DNA of 64,000 nucleotides from Pilosibacter fragilis (GTDB lineage: Bacteria; Bacillota; Clostridia; Lachnospirales; Lachnospiraceae), in the NCBI RefSeq assembly GCF_032490495.1, contig NZ_JAVYJB010000011.1, positions 44,080-108,079 on the forward strand, in the 5' to 3' direction. The translations under genes and the position numbers were made by a program. Under the pieces are notes generated by a model. The model saw only the letters and a program-made list of their open reading frames with translations, made no database searches and had not been told where the DNA came from. This document shows, one piece after another, positions 27,063 through 35,624 of this stretch (its first letter is position 1; each line of letters starts with the position of its first letter).

Positions 27063-27470
27063 ATGTATGAAAAGTTTAAGCAGTACAAGGAAAGTACGAT
27101 CTATTCTATGAGCAATCTGGAGTTGTTGCTTTTATTGTATGATGAAGCAGTGAAACGTCTGAAAATGGCACAGATCGCACTTGAGGATAAAAAATATGAG
27201 ACTTTTGAAGAATGTCTCGAAAAAGCAGGACGGATCGTCCGGTATTTAATACAGATACTGGATATGCAGTATCCCATCAGCAAGGATCTGAAACGTATCT
27301 ATGAGTACCTGATCTATGATATCAGCCGTGTTAAAGCAGGAAGGGAACGCAGGGCAGAAGAGATTCCAAGGATCAGCCACATACTTTCTGAATTAAGAGA
27401 TGCATTTAACCAGGCAGGAAAGATTTCCGGCGATCAGCATATTGTGAGAGAACGAAGTGTTTTCGGTTAA
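27063..27470 (+). CDS. fliS: Flagellin export chaperone FliS
   Basis: 135 residues. YKESTIYSMSNLELLLLLYDEAVKRL is the FliS signature helix; it keeps flagellin monomers from polymerising in the cytoplasm. The remainder is helical with VRYLIQILDMQYPISKDLKR matching the family fold. It starts 15 bases after fliD. The next ORF frame overlaps its end, with the probable start ten bases after the fliS stop. Confidence 0.93.
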   Translation: MYEKFKQYKESTIYSMSNLELLLLLYDEAVKRLKMAQIALEDKKYETFEECLEKAGRIVRYLIQILDMQYPISKDLKRIYEYLIYDISRVKAGRERRAEEIPRISHILSELRDAFNQAGKISGDQHIVRERSVFG

Positions 27471-27480
27471 AGGAGAATAT

Positions 27481-27885
27481 ATGAGCGCAGACTTGGAAAC
27501 AATTTTGATATATCTTCAAAGGAGATATAATATATTAAGAGAAGTTTGTAGTCTGACGGAAGAACTGGCGGAGGCAGTGGAGCGCGGCGACACAGTCTCC
27601 GCTTCTCTTCTTTTAGATATGAGGGGAGAACAGCTGCAGCGCCATGCAGACTGTGAAGAACAGATCATCCTGCAGACTGCGGGAAACAGCCTTCGGGACC
27701 GGTATCTACGAGATCTGGCTAAAGGTCCATTAATGAATGTAAAAAGCTGTTTTAAAGGAAAGACAGAGCGCGAAAAAATGCTGGAGAAGCGTATTGAGGA
27801 TCTGCGTTGCCGCACAGAAAAGCTTTTAGATAAGATACGCAGGATCGATGGGGGACTTAACAGAAGAATATCAAAAAACAGGTGA
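27481..27885 (+). CDS. Probable flagellar chaperone (FliT/FlgN-like), uncertain
   Basis: 134 residues, all alpha-helical and charged, no membrane segment. Start ATG 27481 follows AAAGGAG; an upstream TTG in the same frame lies within fliS. Position after fliD-fliS is that of fliT in many genomes, and size and composition fit a FliT/FlgN-like export chaperone for FliD or hook-associated proteins. No diagnostic motif was recognised, so function rests on context. Confidence 0.6.
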   Translation: MSADLETILIYLQRRYNILREVCSLTEELAEAVERGDTVSASLLLDMRGEQLQRHADCEEQIILQTAGNSLRDRYLRDLAKGPLMNVKSCFKGKTEREKMLEKRIEDLRCRTEKLLDKIRRIDGGLNRRISKNR

Positions 27886-27891
27886 AGTTAA

Positions 27892-28983
27892 ATGGAAAAT
27901 CAAAACTTTTATGAAGGCCGCATACTGGTAAATATGGCTGCATCTGTTATGCGCCAGGATGATTTAAAGCCGCTTCATGGAAATCTGGACTGGGAAAGGC
28001 TGTTCCGGGTTGCAGATTATAACAAAATTTCAAACCTGATCTATCTTGCAATCCTTGGAAATAATGAAAAAATGCCGGAACGGTGGAAAACACGCTTTTA
28101 TGAGCGCTACAGCGATATTCTGAAATTCAACGAAAGCTGCACAGAAGGAGAACGGGAGATACTGGTCCTTCTGGAATTAAAAAAAATCCCGGTACTCGTC
28201 CTTTCCTCCAGCAGCCGCAGACAGCTGTATCCAAGGGAGGAAATGGCAGGGGAAAGCTCTCTGAAGCTTTTTTTTCTTGACCCGGAAGATTATCTTTTTG
28301 CAAAAGGCTATCTGGTCAATATAGGCTACGAAACGGATACTCTCTATCCGGGAGCGGGTGAAAAGATGCGTATACCAGGTCGCTTTTCTGTGGAGATCTA
28401 TCATACCTTTCCTTTTAAAACCCAGGTATACCAGAGGGGGATGGAAAAGCTGCTCCAGCGTGCTTTCCTGAAAGAAAATGGTAACTACATTTATGAATGG
28501 AATGCCATAGACCAGCTAGTCTATCTGATGATCCAGTCCGCTTACCTATATGTAACAGGACATCTGCAGATACGCCATCTGACAGACTTATATGTATTTT
28601 ACAGAAAAGCAGCAGAAGAAGACCAGTTTCAGGAGCTTGAGAACCGGCTAAAGGAATTTAAAGTAAATATACTGGCGCAGAAGCTTCTGCATTTAAGCTA
28701 TATGTGGTTTGGAACACGGGAAGAATGTGCCAGCATGGAGACAGAGGAAGAAGAACTCCAGGTATTTGATATACTGGAGAAAAATGTATTCTACGGCATG
28801 ACAGGGAAATTTGGGCCGGAAACAGATGAACAGGCGCTGGATCTTAGATCAGACATATTAAAAGAAGAAGAGCGGGAAAACCGCATGGAAAAAAGAGCAT
28901 TATTTTACCGGCGTCTGAGAGAGTTTTTTTCTCTCGTACGCCGGCAGCTGAAAGAGCTATATGATATTTTGTATAGCAGATAA
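27892..28983 (+). CDS. Nucleotidyltransferase-fold protein (NTP_transf_5-like), possibly inactive
   Basis: 363 residues, no signal peptide. The overall pattern (LDWERLFRVADYNKISNLIY, a central RFSVEIYHTFPF, and WNAIDQLVYLMIQSAYLYV with IRHLTDLYVFYR) resembles the uncharacterised nucleotidyltransferase family often found in capsule and lantibiotic-related loci. The usual D-x-D-ilv active-site strand is replaced by SLKLFFLDPED, so the first acidic residue appears missing. It begins six bases after the chaperone gene and ends the fliD operon. Function unknown; a role in filament or surface modification is a guess from context. Confidence 0.55.
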   Translation: MENQNFYEGRILVNMAASVMRQDDLKPLHGNLDWERLFRVADYNKISNLIYLAILGNNEKMPERWKTRFYERYSDILKFNESCTEGEREILVLLELKKIPVLVLSSSSRRQLYPREEMAGESSLKLFFLDPEDYLFAKGYLVNIGYETDTLYPGAGEKMRIPGRFSVEIYHTFPFKTQVYQRGMEKLLQRAFLKENGNYIYEWNAIDQLVYLMIQSAYLYVTGHLQIRHLTDLYVFYRKAAEEDQFQELENRLKEFKVNILAQKLLHLSYMWFGTREECASMETEEEELQVFDILEKNVFYGMTGKFGPETDEQALDLRSDILKEEERENRMEKRALFYRRLREFFSLVRRQLKELYDILYSR

Positions 28984-29003
28984 GAGTCATTTTATCAGTA
29001 TTC

Positions 29004-29017
29004 ACCCGTTTGCGGGT
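29004..29017. terminator. Short hairpin between convergent operons
   Basis: ACCCG and CGGGT with a four-base TTTG loop between the fliD operon and csrA. No long T-tract on either strand, so termination is only suggested by position between convergent genes. Confidence 0.3.
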
Positions 29018-29032
29018 CATTAAGCTTATGGT

Positions 29033-29269
29033 CTATTTCTTCATATAAGAATTCAGTCCTTTTTCAATAGAGCGCAGTGAATCTGTATCAGATAATAAGG
29101 CATCCAGGTTGCTGCGTTCTGCTTCTGTCAATTCTTCCCGCAAAATAGAAATATGCTTCGGGGCATTTATAGCCAGGCTGACAGATCCATTGTCGCAGTC
29201 AAGTACAGTGATGCGTATGTCATTCCCGATCAGGATACTGTCATTTTTTTTACGTTTCAGTATCAGCAT
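29033..29269 (-). CDS. csrA: Carbon storage regulator CsrA
   Basis: 78 residues. The start MLILKRKKNDSILIGNDIRI and the following VSLAINAPKHISILREEL match CsrA; the C-terminal 25 residues form a longer helix than in E. coli. CsrA blocks flagellin translation by binding GGA motifs in the leader and is antagonised by FliW, encoded directly upstream with two bases between. Candidate target sites lie in the flagellin leader at 40509-40550. Last gene of the flgM operon. Confidence 0.96.
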   Translation of the reverse strand: MLILKRKKNDSILIGNDIRITVLDCDNGSVSLAINAPKHISILREELTEAERSNLDALLSDTDSLRSIEKGLNSYMKK

Positions 29270-29271
29270 GG

Positions 29272-29745
29272 CTATTTATCTCCTTTTTTAGTGTCCTGTT
29301 CCTTTATCTCTTTACCAAGAAGAGAACGTAAGGTATGGCGGTAATCATAGTCGGCGTTGGATAAGATCACCTGGATTCCTTTGCGGGTATCCGGATTAAT
29401 GGCAAGAGGACATTTCAAGTTGACGGTTCCATCCAGATAATCCTTCTTTACAGCACATATGACATAATAGGATAATTCATCACTGGAATTTACTTCCAGA
29501 AAGGATAATTCTTCTGGTAGAAGAACCGGTGAATAAGAAGGAAAGAGTGCTGCTGCATCGATGAGAAAAAAGGCTACATAAGGTTCGTCTACAGACTGCA
29601 ATATCAGCAGGGAACTGTCATCTTCCTCCATAGAGAGGGGAAGATAGTCATGGTACTGGGAAAAACCAAATAAACCATCTGGAAATACAACCAGTTCATC
29701 TTTTGTATAATCAATTTCGCCGTAATATTTTGTATCAATCTTCAT
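29272..29745 (-). CDS. fliW: Flagellar assembly factor FliW
   Basis: 157 residues. DTKYYGEIDYTKDELVVFPD, LFGFSQYHDYLPL and SVDEPYVAFFLIDAAALFP match FliW; LKCPLAINPDTRKGIQVIL is the conserved C-terminal block. FliW binds flagellin or CsrA in a partner switch, so free flagellin releases FliW and lets CsrA repress flagellin translation. Adjacent to csrA in the same operon, as in Bacillus and relatives. AAAAGGAG-like sequence upstream on the minus strand. Confidence 0.96.
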   Translation of the reverse strand: MKIDTKYYGEIDYTKDELVVFPDGLFGFSQYHDYLPLSMEEDDSSLLILQSVDEPYVAFFLIDAAALFPSYSPVLLPEELSFLEVNSSDELSYYVICAVKKDYLDGTVNLKCPLAINPDTRKGIQVILSNADYDYRHTLRSLLGKEIKEQDTKKGDK

Positions 29746-29773
29746 GATTGCATAAGCCTCCGGGGGTCAGTTT

Positions 29774-30265
29774 TTATATGGTAACATTAAGAGCAGGGGA
29801 ATCCGGCTCTTTTTTTGGTGGAACATAATTGGGGGTGCCGGTATATACAAACTCTACTTTTGGATAAGAGGTTATGATGGTCATTTCCAGGGCTGGTACG
29901 TATTCCAGATTGCCAGATGCCACACGAAATTCAAATTCACCTCTCTGAAGGGTATACAGCCCATTATTGTCAGGGCTGCCAGAAAATGGATCACAAAAGC
30001 TGTTTCCTGATCCAGAGACGTTTGCTGTGCCATGTACTCTTTGGACAGTATCCCGGAGATTAAAAGCTTGTCTGATATTCTGGATACAGGTCATGCTTTC
30101 CGGAGAACTGATCCCGTAATTTTGAGCCTGACGTACTTTCAGGCGGTATTGGGAAATCGCCTGATGCTGTCTTGCTGCCAGCTGGTCCTTTGAAACCAGA
30201 CTGGCATTTTGACGGAAACGGACAGATTCAAAAGGTTTAAAATTTGCTTCAATCACAGGTTTCAT
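29774..30265 (-). CDS. Unknown protein in the YviE position between flgL and fliW
   Basis: 163 residues, no signal peptide or membrane helix. N-terminal half is basic and Gln/Arg-rich; the C-terminal half is beta-rich with FEFRVASGNLEYVPALEMTI and a Pro-rich tail. In Bacillus, yviE (DUF6470-type) occupies the same place between flgL and fliW, but I cannot claim homology by eye. A flagellum-linked role is inferred from the operon only. Confidence 0.6.
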   Translation of the reverse strand: MKPVIEANFKPFESVRFRQNASLVSKDQLAARQHQAISQYRLKVRQAQNYGISSPESMTCIQNIRQAFNLRDTVQRVHGTANVSGSGNSFCDPFSGSPDNNGLYTLQRGEFEFRVASGNLEYVPALEMTIITSYPKVEFVYTGTPNYVPPKKEPDSPALNVTI

Positions 30266-30338
30266 ACATTTTCACCTTCTTCTGACCTGAAAATAGAAAG
30301 TTATTTTTTGCTTGTTTTTTATAAACAATGTACCGGTA

Positions 30339-31460
30339 TCATTTTATAAAATCAAAAAGAGATGACTGCATCAGGTTTGACCCCATTTTTAAAGCAGCAG
30401 AATAGGAGTACTGGTAAGAGAACATTTCTGTGATGGCCTCATAAGGATCAGCTCCGAGAATGTCTTTGTATTCCTCTGTCAGGTTGTCGCTTAAAGTATC
30501 AAGACGGGTTTTTGTAGTTTCTACCAGGGAATATTTATTGCCAAGGTCGCTGTAAACGGTGCTGATGGTATGCTCTGTATTAGCTGCATCTTTAAGTACA
30601 CTGCCCATAGTATCTGTAAATTGATCAACGGTCGTAGTATCATTGATATAATTATCACAGGCCATAACCGAACGGCTCAGAAGTGCCACAGGAGTTGTTT
30701 CCAGGGCAGCTTTGACCGCATCCTTTGCATCCGCATCAGACATGGCATTTAAGGAATCTGAAGTAAGCCCCGTAAGCATATTCAGTCCTCCGGTATAGGT
30801 ATCTAAAAGAGACTGGCGGTTGGAAATATCGCCATAACCGATATCTACCCGGCCTTGTTCTCTCATAGCTGTCACAAGGTTGTTCAGGTCATCATCGCTT
30901 AAATGATAACTGTAAGTATTGTTATTTTTGTCATAAGCCATGGTCATATTGACTGTCTTTGTGGTACCGTCTGAATACTTATGGGTATAAGTAAGGGTTT
31001 TTCCATCTCCGCTTAAAGAAAACGGAGCTGTTGTAATATCATTTCCGCCGTAAATATAAAAATCCTGATACTGGCTGTTCAGATTGCTGACCATGCTCTG
31101 CACATCCTGAAGAAGAGCATCTCTTTTTGTCTGGACAGAGGTCTTTGAACTGTTGTGGGAGGAATCCAGCACATACTGCATGGAAGTCTTGCTGTTGCTT
31201 AAAGTTTTCTGGATATCCCTTGCGCCCTGCTCCTGCTGGTACAGACGGTTTTTAATATCACCTAAAATAGAACTTTTACTCTTTGCATCCTGATATAAAT
31301 GATCCATTTTCTTTCCCTGATAATAAGCAAGAGGATTATCAGCAGCTGTTTCATAAGCAGCGCCGGTAGAAACCTTGTTCATGCTTTTGTTCAGATTGCT
31401 TTGAAGATCATTTAAAGAAGAAGTATACCTGCGGTAAACAGATGAACGTACAACTCTCAT
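30339..31460 (-). CDS. flgL: Flagellar hook-associated protein FlgL (HAP3)
   Basis: 373 residues. The N-terminus MRVVRSSVYRRYTSSLNDLQ, SNLNKSMNKVSTGAAYETAADNP is the flagellin-like HAP3 pattern, and the C-terminal helix (GADPYEAITEMFSYQYSYSAALKMGSNL) matches. It joins hook to filament with FlgK. The middle (about 130-220) is a beta-rich variable domain. It begins 22 bases after flgK in the minus-strand operon, with an AAGGAGG site. Confidence 0.95.
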   Translation of the reverse strand: MRVVRSSVYRRYTSSLNDLQSNLNKSMNKVSTGAAYETAADNPLAYYQGKKMDHLYQDAKSKSSILGDIKNRLYQQEQGARDIQKTLSNSKTSMQYVLDSSHNSSKTSVQTKRDALLQDVQSMVSNLNSQYQDFYIYGGNDITTAPFSLSGDGKTLTYTHKYSDGTTKTVNMTMAYDKNNNTYSYHLSDDDLNNLVTAMREQGRVDIGYGDISNRQSLLDTYTGGLNMLTGLTSDSLNAMSDADAKDAVKAALETTPVALLSRSVMACDNYINDTTTVDQFTDTMGSVLKDAANTEHTISTVYSDLGNKYSLVETTKTRLDTLSDNLTEEYKDILGADPYEAITEMFSYQYSYSAALKMGSNLMQSSLFDFIK

Positions 31461-31482
31461 AATTTATTAATCCTCCTTATAT

Positions 31483-33156
31483 TTATGCACCAGTATTACT
31501 GATCAGGGTATTCAACACTTCATCAAGGGCAGTCATCAGACGGGAAGCAGCATTATAGGCTGAAACGTAGGCCATCATATTGGTTGCTTCTTCATCCAGG
31601 CTGACACCGGAAAGAGAGTCTCTGGAGTCCTGGATACTGTTTAAAACAGTTGTGCCCGTCTTTAATGCAGTCTGGTTGGAGCTGGAATCAGATGCCAGCT
31701 GGGTGGAAAGGTTATTCATATAATCAGCAAATGTTTTCCCGTTCAATTTCTTGGTATCCTTCATAGCTGCGATCATATCAAGGATTGTATCTGTGCGGTT
31801 GGTGCCGTCTGTAGAAATATGGATCGTTCCACTGGTCCAGCCTTTGCTGATACCGATATTTCCGGCTGTTATACCAGTTGTTGAGTCATCGGTGGAATTA
31901 GATAAAAGATTCTGATCCGTGTGGTTTTTGCCATTGTTGATGTCATTCATGGATTTTGCGAAAGTGGAAGCTAACTGATCCAGTTTTCCTGAGTAATACT
32001 GGTATCCACGGACATCATCCACAGCAGTAGATCCATTTATCACATTGCCGGTACCTGTTTTCTGGAGCATATCCAGGCTTGCCTGAAGAGAGCCGCCTTC
32101 AAAATGGATCCCTTTTAACTCTGCGTATACATCTGCAGCTACCTGTCCATTCCCTTTATAGCTGGGGGCTTTTTCAAACTTGATGGAAATGTTTGCAGGA
32201 TCAGAAACAGAAGCAGCTGTCTGGTGATCGCCTTTTAACACACTTAACTGACCGTAGTTTTTTGTGAGACCGTCAGCACCAAGGTCAGATCCATTTACCA
32301 GGATCAGCTTCTGGCTCTTTCCCTGGGCATCAATATAATTCATGCTCACTTCCAGGTCATCAGGCCAGTCCTTTTTGCCGATCACAGCACCATTTGCATC
32401 ATAGTCATAGGCGTTATTCCCGGAATGGGCGTCATCCTTGTAATATCTGGTTTCAACAGGAATATAACCGGAAAGCTCATCCAGAAGAAGATTTCGTTCA
32501 TCCTGGAGTTCCAGAGAAGGATGGCCGGCAACCTGGTTACGTTTGATCTGCACGTTCAGGTCGCCGATCTGGCGGAGAATGTCATTGATCTTCTGCACAT
32601 CGCCCTGTTCACTGCTGCCTTCCCCTGTGAGCCTTTGAAATTCATTCTGTTCAGCCTGTGAGATCTGTCTGGATGCCTGGTTAAAAAGATTACATACAGA
32701 CTGCATTTTAGTTCGCAGCTCACTTTCATAGATGGGATCGGATACCTTTGCAGGATCCTGCATGCTTGTAAGGGTAGACTGGATATCATCAAATGCCTGA
32801 CGGATGCCGGAAATGGTTGTTTCGTCCAGTACCTTTGACAGGGAATTAAGGGCAGTCTGTAAACGATTGGTATAGCTGCAGTCAGCAGACTGGCTGCGGT
32901 ATTGGATATCCAGATAAGGATCTCTGATCTGTGAGACCCGGTCCATGCTTACCCCAAAGCCTACTGCAGTTTCATTCCCATTAGAATAATGGGAAACAGG
33001 ATTCGTATAATTAAGGCTGGATGCCTCTAACTGCTGCCTGGTATATCCGGCAGTATTCATATTTGACAAATTCTGTCCTGTAATATCCAGACGTTTCTGG
33101 TTGGCCTGGAGAGCGGACAGAGCGGTATTAAAACCGGAAAAAGTTGCTCTTACCAT
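31483..33156 (-). CDS. flgK: Flagellar hook-associated protein FlgK (HAP1)
   Basis: 557 residues. N-terminal FSGFNTALSALQANQKRLDI and GQNLSNMNTAGYTRQQLEAS are FlgK hallmarks; the C-terminus SGVSLDEEATNMMAYVSAYN is the conserved rod/hook family helix. The central region is Asp/Ser-rich. First protein of the hook-filament junction, exported through the flagellar gate. Lies between flgN (its chaperone) and flgL. Confidence 0.95.
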   Translation of the reverse strand: MVRATFSGFNTALSALQANQKRLDITGQNLSNMNTAGYTRQQLEASSLNYTNPVSHYSNGNETAVGFGVSMDRVSQIRDPYLDIQYRSQSADCSYTNRLQTALNSLSKVLDETTISGIRQAFDDIQSTLTSMQDPAKVSDPIYESELRTKMQSVCNLFNQASRQISQAEQNEFQRLTGEGSSEQGDVQKINDILRQIGDLNVQIKRNQVAGHPSLELQDERNLLLDELSGYIPVETRYYKDDAHSGNNAYDYDANGAVIGKKDWPDDLEVSMNYIDAQGKSQKLILVNGSDLGADGLTKNYGQLSVLKGDHQTAASVSDPANISIKFEKAPSYKGNGQVAADVYAELKGIHFEGGSLQASLDMLQKTGTGNVINGSTAVDDVRGYQYYSGKLDQLASTFAKSMNDINNGKNHTDQNLLSNSTDDSTTGITAGNIGISKGWTSGTIHISTDGTNRTDTILDMIAAMKDTKKLNGKTFADYMNNLSTQLASDSSSNQTALKTGTTVLNSIQDSRDSLSGVSLDEEATNMMAYVSAYNAASRLMTALDEVLNTLISNTGA

Positions 33157-33207
33157 AAAGTATTATTACCTCCAAAATATAAATATCCTGCAGTCCCCAC
33201 AGTTTTA

Positions 33208-33636
33208 TCAGACATATTTGTCATAAACATGAGGATCGCTCTGCTTCGCACCGGCAAGGCGCTGTTCTAACTGCTTCATGCGGATCCGGATCAGACGGTC
33301 TGTGCCACCTTTTACTTTTTTCAGCTTTTCTGCCTGGCTGGATAACCGTTCCAAGATCGGAGAGAGAAGTGCCACAGCCTCCTCGCTGTCCTCCTGCATC
33401 AAAATCTGGCGGAAAGTAAGACCATCAAGACCCGACCTGCGAAGAAGATCACTTCGTTTTTTATCTAGTCCGCGCAGCTGCAGTAAAAGCATGTTTTCAT
33501 CATTTAAAAGAGATTCCAGCTGGTCAGGATGATCAGCTGAAACAACGGTTAGTTTATCAGCCTCAACCCGGCATAGCTGTTCTAATACAGTACACAGCTG
33601 TTCTAATACCGGGATCAGGCTTTCAGGCGCCCTCAT
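33208..33636 (-). CDS. flgN: FlgN-family export chaperone
   Basis: 142 residues, entirely helical, with the FlgN-type pattern of repeated Leu/Glu/Arg heptads (LEQLCRVEADKLTVVSAD, LEQRLAGAKQSDPHVYDKYV). FlgN guards FlgK and FlgL before export, and the gene lies directly upstream of flgK. It overlaps the end of flgM by four bases. Assignment depends on size, helix content and position between flgM and flgK. Confidence 0.85.
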   Translation of the reverse strand: MRAPESLIPVLEQLCTVLEQLCRVEADKLTVVSADHPDQLESLLNDENMLLLQLRGLDKKRSDLLRRSGLDGLTFRQILMQEDSEEAVALLSPILERLSSQAEKLKKVKGGTDRLIRIRMKQLEQRLAGAKQSDPHVYDKYV

Positions 33637-33944
33637 AGATTATACATGGCCCTTGCAATGGCCATGGGATCCGGTTCGTAGGTTCCTTCCTCAACCTGTT
33701 TTTTCAGTTGGGCAACCTTTTCAACGGAAACGCCTTTCTCGCGGCAGACATCTTCTGTAATGCTGTGAGCCAGAGAGCGTGCGAAAAGTGTTTCATCAGC
33801 CGAAATACCTTCGGTGTATTCAAAACTGGCTCGGTCAAGATCAGCCGGTTTTGCAGAAATATTATCAGACAAAGCAATATTGCTTTGTCTCATCGATACA
33901 TGTTCCATGTGTATTTGCTCCTGGATAAAATTTTGAATTTTCAT
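33633..33944 (-). CDS. flgM: Anti-sigma-28 factor FlgM
   Basis: 103 residues from the ATG at 33944; an in-frame upstream extension has no ribosome site. The C-terminal sigma-binding block VAQLKKQVEEGTYEPDPMAIARAMYNL is the FlgM signature (quoted in parts: VAQLKKQVEEGTYEPD, PMAIARAM). The N-terminal half is disordered, as usual. FlgM holds FliA until the hook is complete and it is exported. The gene heads its operon behind a sigma-28-type promoter at 34034-34060, the normal feedback arrangement. TGAGGAG lies upstream. Confidence 0.9.
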   Translation of the reverse strand: MKIQNFIQEQIHMEHVSMRQSNIALSDNISAKPADLDRASFEYTEGISADETLFARSLAHSITEDVCREKGVSVEKVAQLKKQVEEGTYEPDPMAIARAMYNL

Positions 33945-34033
33945 ACAATTACTCCTCACCTTAAAATAAAACGGCAGGACCACAAAAGTATCCTGTGATT
34001 TTCACATGCTTACTGAATCTATATCTATGTAAA

Positions 34034-34060
34034 TTATCGCCTTTTTTCTTGAAAATATAA
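34034..34060 (-). promoter_or_regulatory. Sigma-28-type promoter for the flgM operon
   Basis: On the minus strand: TTAT (34060-34057), 15 bases, GGCGATAA (34041-34034). One base differs from GCCGATAA. It is back-to-back with the plus-strand promoter at 34073-34099, with 12 bases between the two -35 elements. Confidence 0.75.
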
Positions 34061-34072
34061 GAAAAATAATAA

Positions 34073-34099
34073 TTATAAAAAACGGGAAAACGCCGATTA
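34073..34099 (+). promoter_or_regulatory. Sigma-28-type promoter for the FliK-like/wall-binding operon
   Basis: TTAT (34073-34076), 15 bases, GCCGATTA (34092-34099). A leader of about 100 bases with a perfect hairpin (34140-34161) follows before the ATG at 34203. Confidence 0.75.
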
Positions 34100-34139
34100 A
34101 ATATACATATGGAAGCATGCAGGGTAATTCGGTATCAGA

Positions 34140-34161
34140 GGGGTCAAAATCTTTTGACCCC
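34140..34161 (+). promoter_or_regulatory. Perfect 10-base-stem hairpin in the leader
   Basis: GGGGTCAAAA and TTTTGACCCC with a two-base TC loop. It lies between the promoter at 34073 and the ATG at 34203. There is no T-tract, so it may be a leader structure, an operator or a copy of an intergenic repeat; a related TTTTGACCC string occurs at 39433-39441. Confidence 0.55.
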
Positions 34162-34202
34162 AACATCATAATATATAGAATCAAAAAGAAAAGGGATAAA
34201 AC

Positions 34203-35624
34203 ATGTCTAATATATTACAGGTAACAGATCCTTCTACATATATAGATAATAGAAATGTCCATACAGGCCAGGAGCAGCAAAGCGCCCTGAACAGTTCCCA
34301 GATCCAGAATCCTTCTGACCCATCTCGTGTAGTGCGGGCAGATGGACAGAAAAGCGGTACCGCTGGTGACCAGGAAAATGAAAGTGGCTTCAGCGTTCGC
34401 AATTATAATGGAAATTATACTGACTTTCTTCAGAAGCTGGGGCAGGAAAATGAAATAAAGGATTCCCTGGGCCGGATCCTGTTCCGGGATGGAGCCTTTA
34501 TCGCTAAAGGTGATGAAGGTCTGGGTAAAATGGTGCAGCAGCTGCTGGATTCTGCCAGTTTTGAAGATTCTGGCCAGCTGCTGGATTTTTTAAAAATGCA
34601 GGGACAGACTAAATTTTCCGGTACTTTCTTTGAAAACCTGAGAACTCTTTTGCAGCAGGAAGGAAACAGAGGCCTGCAGGAAACAGCCCTCAAATTCCTT
34701 CAGGTATTCAACAATTATTCCAGCGGTGAGCATCTTTTAGAACAGATGCAGGAACTGACAGATGAAATAAAAGGAATGCTTTACACCTCTGCAAGACAGG
34801 AATACGCGTCAATTCTGGATCAGCTGGACTGGAAGGCAGAAAATGGGGAAACAAAGGAAAATTCCCAGGTTCTGTTTCAGAAGCTGGTCCCCTTTCTTTC
34901 AAGATATATTTCCCGTACTCATGATTATGGCAATGTAAGAAGCAGCGTGATCCAGCTGATCCTTTATGGGGCACGTTATGAAAACGGAAGCAGCACCCTT
35001 CTCAGAAGCCTTTTTGAACAAATGGCAGCTAATAGGGATTTTAAACGTTTTTTTGAAACAGAGCCTGAAGAACTGTATGCTGTACTTACCGGTTCAAAAG
35101 GAAAAAAAGGAAATATCTATGGAGATATTTTTGGCTCACTTGTGGAAAGAGGGACCAAAGGAGAAGCCGGGCTGGAACATGTACAGGATTTTTATCAGCT
35201 GATGCGAGGGATGCTGGTAAACGAAAGCGTATATATGTCTGTGAATCATTTTGTCCTTCCTTTTCAATATCAGGGAAAAGAGGCAGTATCTGAATTTTGG
35301 ATCGATCCGGACGCAGAGAAAAAAGAAGAAGAAAAAGATGGAGGCAGGAAAATACGCCTTCTGGTGGACTTTGAGATCAGGGGATTGGGAGATTTCCAGC
35401 TTCTGGCAGATCTCCAGGATCATAAAATATCCATGGAGCTGGGAGTTCCTAAAAATCTTTCTGCCGGAGCCGGAGAGATACAGGCAAAGCTTCAGGAAAT
35501 ATGTACCAGAAACGGGATGCGCGTGAAAATGATGCAGGTGCAGGAACGGAAAGCTCATTACCGTCTGCTGGATGTTTTTCCAAAGATAAGAAAAAAGGAG
35601 AATGGTATTAATGTCAGCGTTTGA
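34203..35624 (+). CDS. FliK-like protein (YlqG-type), likely partner of an FlhB-C-like protein
   Basis: 473 residues, no signal peptide. The N-terminal 90 residues are Ser/Gln/Asn-rich and disordered; the middle is helical; the C-terminal 110 residues resemble the hook-length control domain: IRLLVDFEIRGLGDFQLLAD, then a helix EIQAKLQEICTRNGMRVKMM. Bacillus has a similar arrangement in ylqG-ylqH, where a FliK-like protein precedes an FlhB-C-like one. Its stop overlaps the next start. It is transcribed from a sigma-28-type promoter. The biological role of such pairs is not established; it may tune late export. The call is by pattern and synteny, not by strong motif. Confidence 0.6.
   Translation: MSNILQVTDPSTYIDNRNVHTGQEQQSALNSSQIQNPSDPSRVVRADGQKSGTAGDQENESGFSVRNYNGNYTDFLQKLGQENEIKDSLGRILFRDGAFIAKGDEGLGKMVQQLLDSASFEDSGQLLDFLKMQGQTKFSGTFFENLRTLLQQEGNRGLQETALKFLQVFNNYSSGEHLLEQMQELTDEIKGMLYTSARQEYASILDQLDWKAENGETKENSQVLFQKLVPFLSRYISRTHDYGNVRSSVIQLILYGARYENGSSTLLRSLFEQMAANRDFKRFFETEPEELYAVLTGSKGKKGNIYGDIFGSLVERGTKGEAGLEHVQDFYQLMRGMLVNESVYMSVNHFVLPFQYQGKEAVSEFWIDPDAEKKEEEKDGGRKIRLLVDFEIRGLGDFQLLADLQDHKISMELGVPKNLSAGAGEIQAKLQEICTRNGMRVKMMQVQERKAHYRLLDVFPKIRKKENGINVSV

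Noticed and set aside
34073..34099. Reading the promoters as TAAA-N12-GCCGATAA
   Set aside because: Four of eight sites lack TAAA at that spacing, while TTAT (one CAAT) at N15 fits all; 12 bases is also short for sigma-28.
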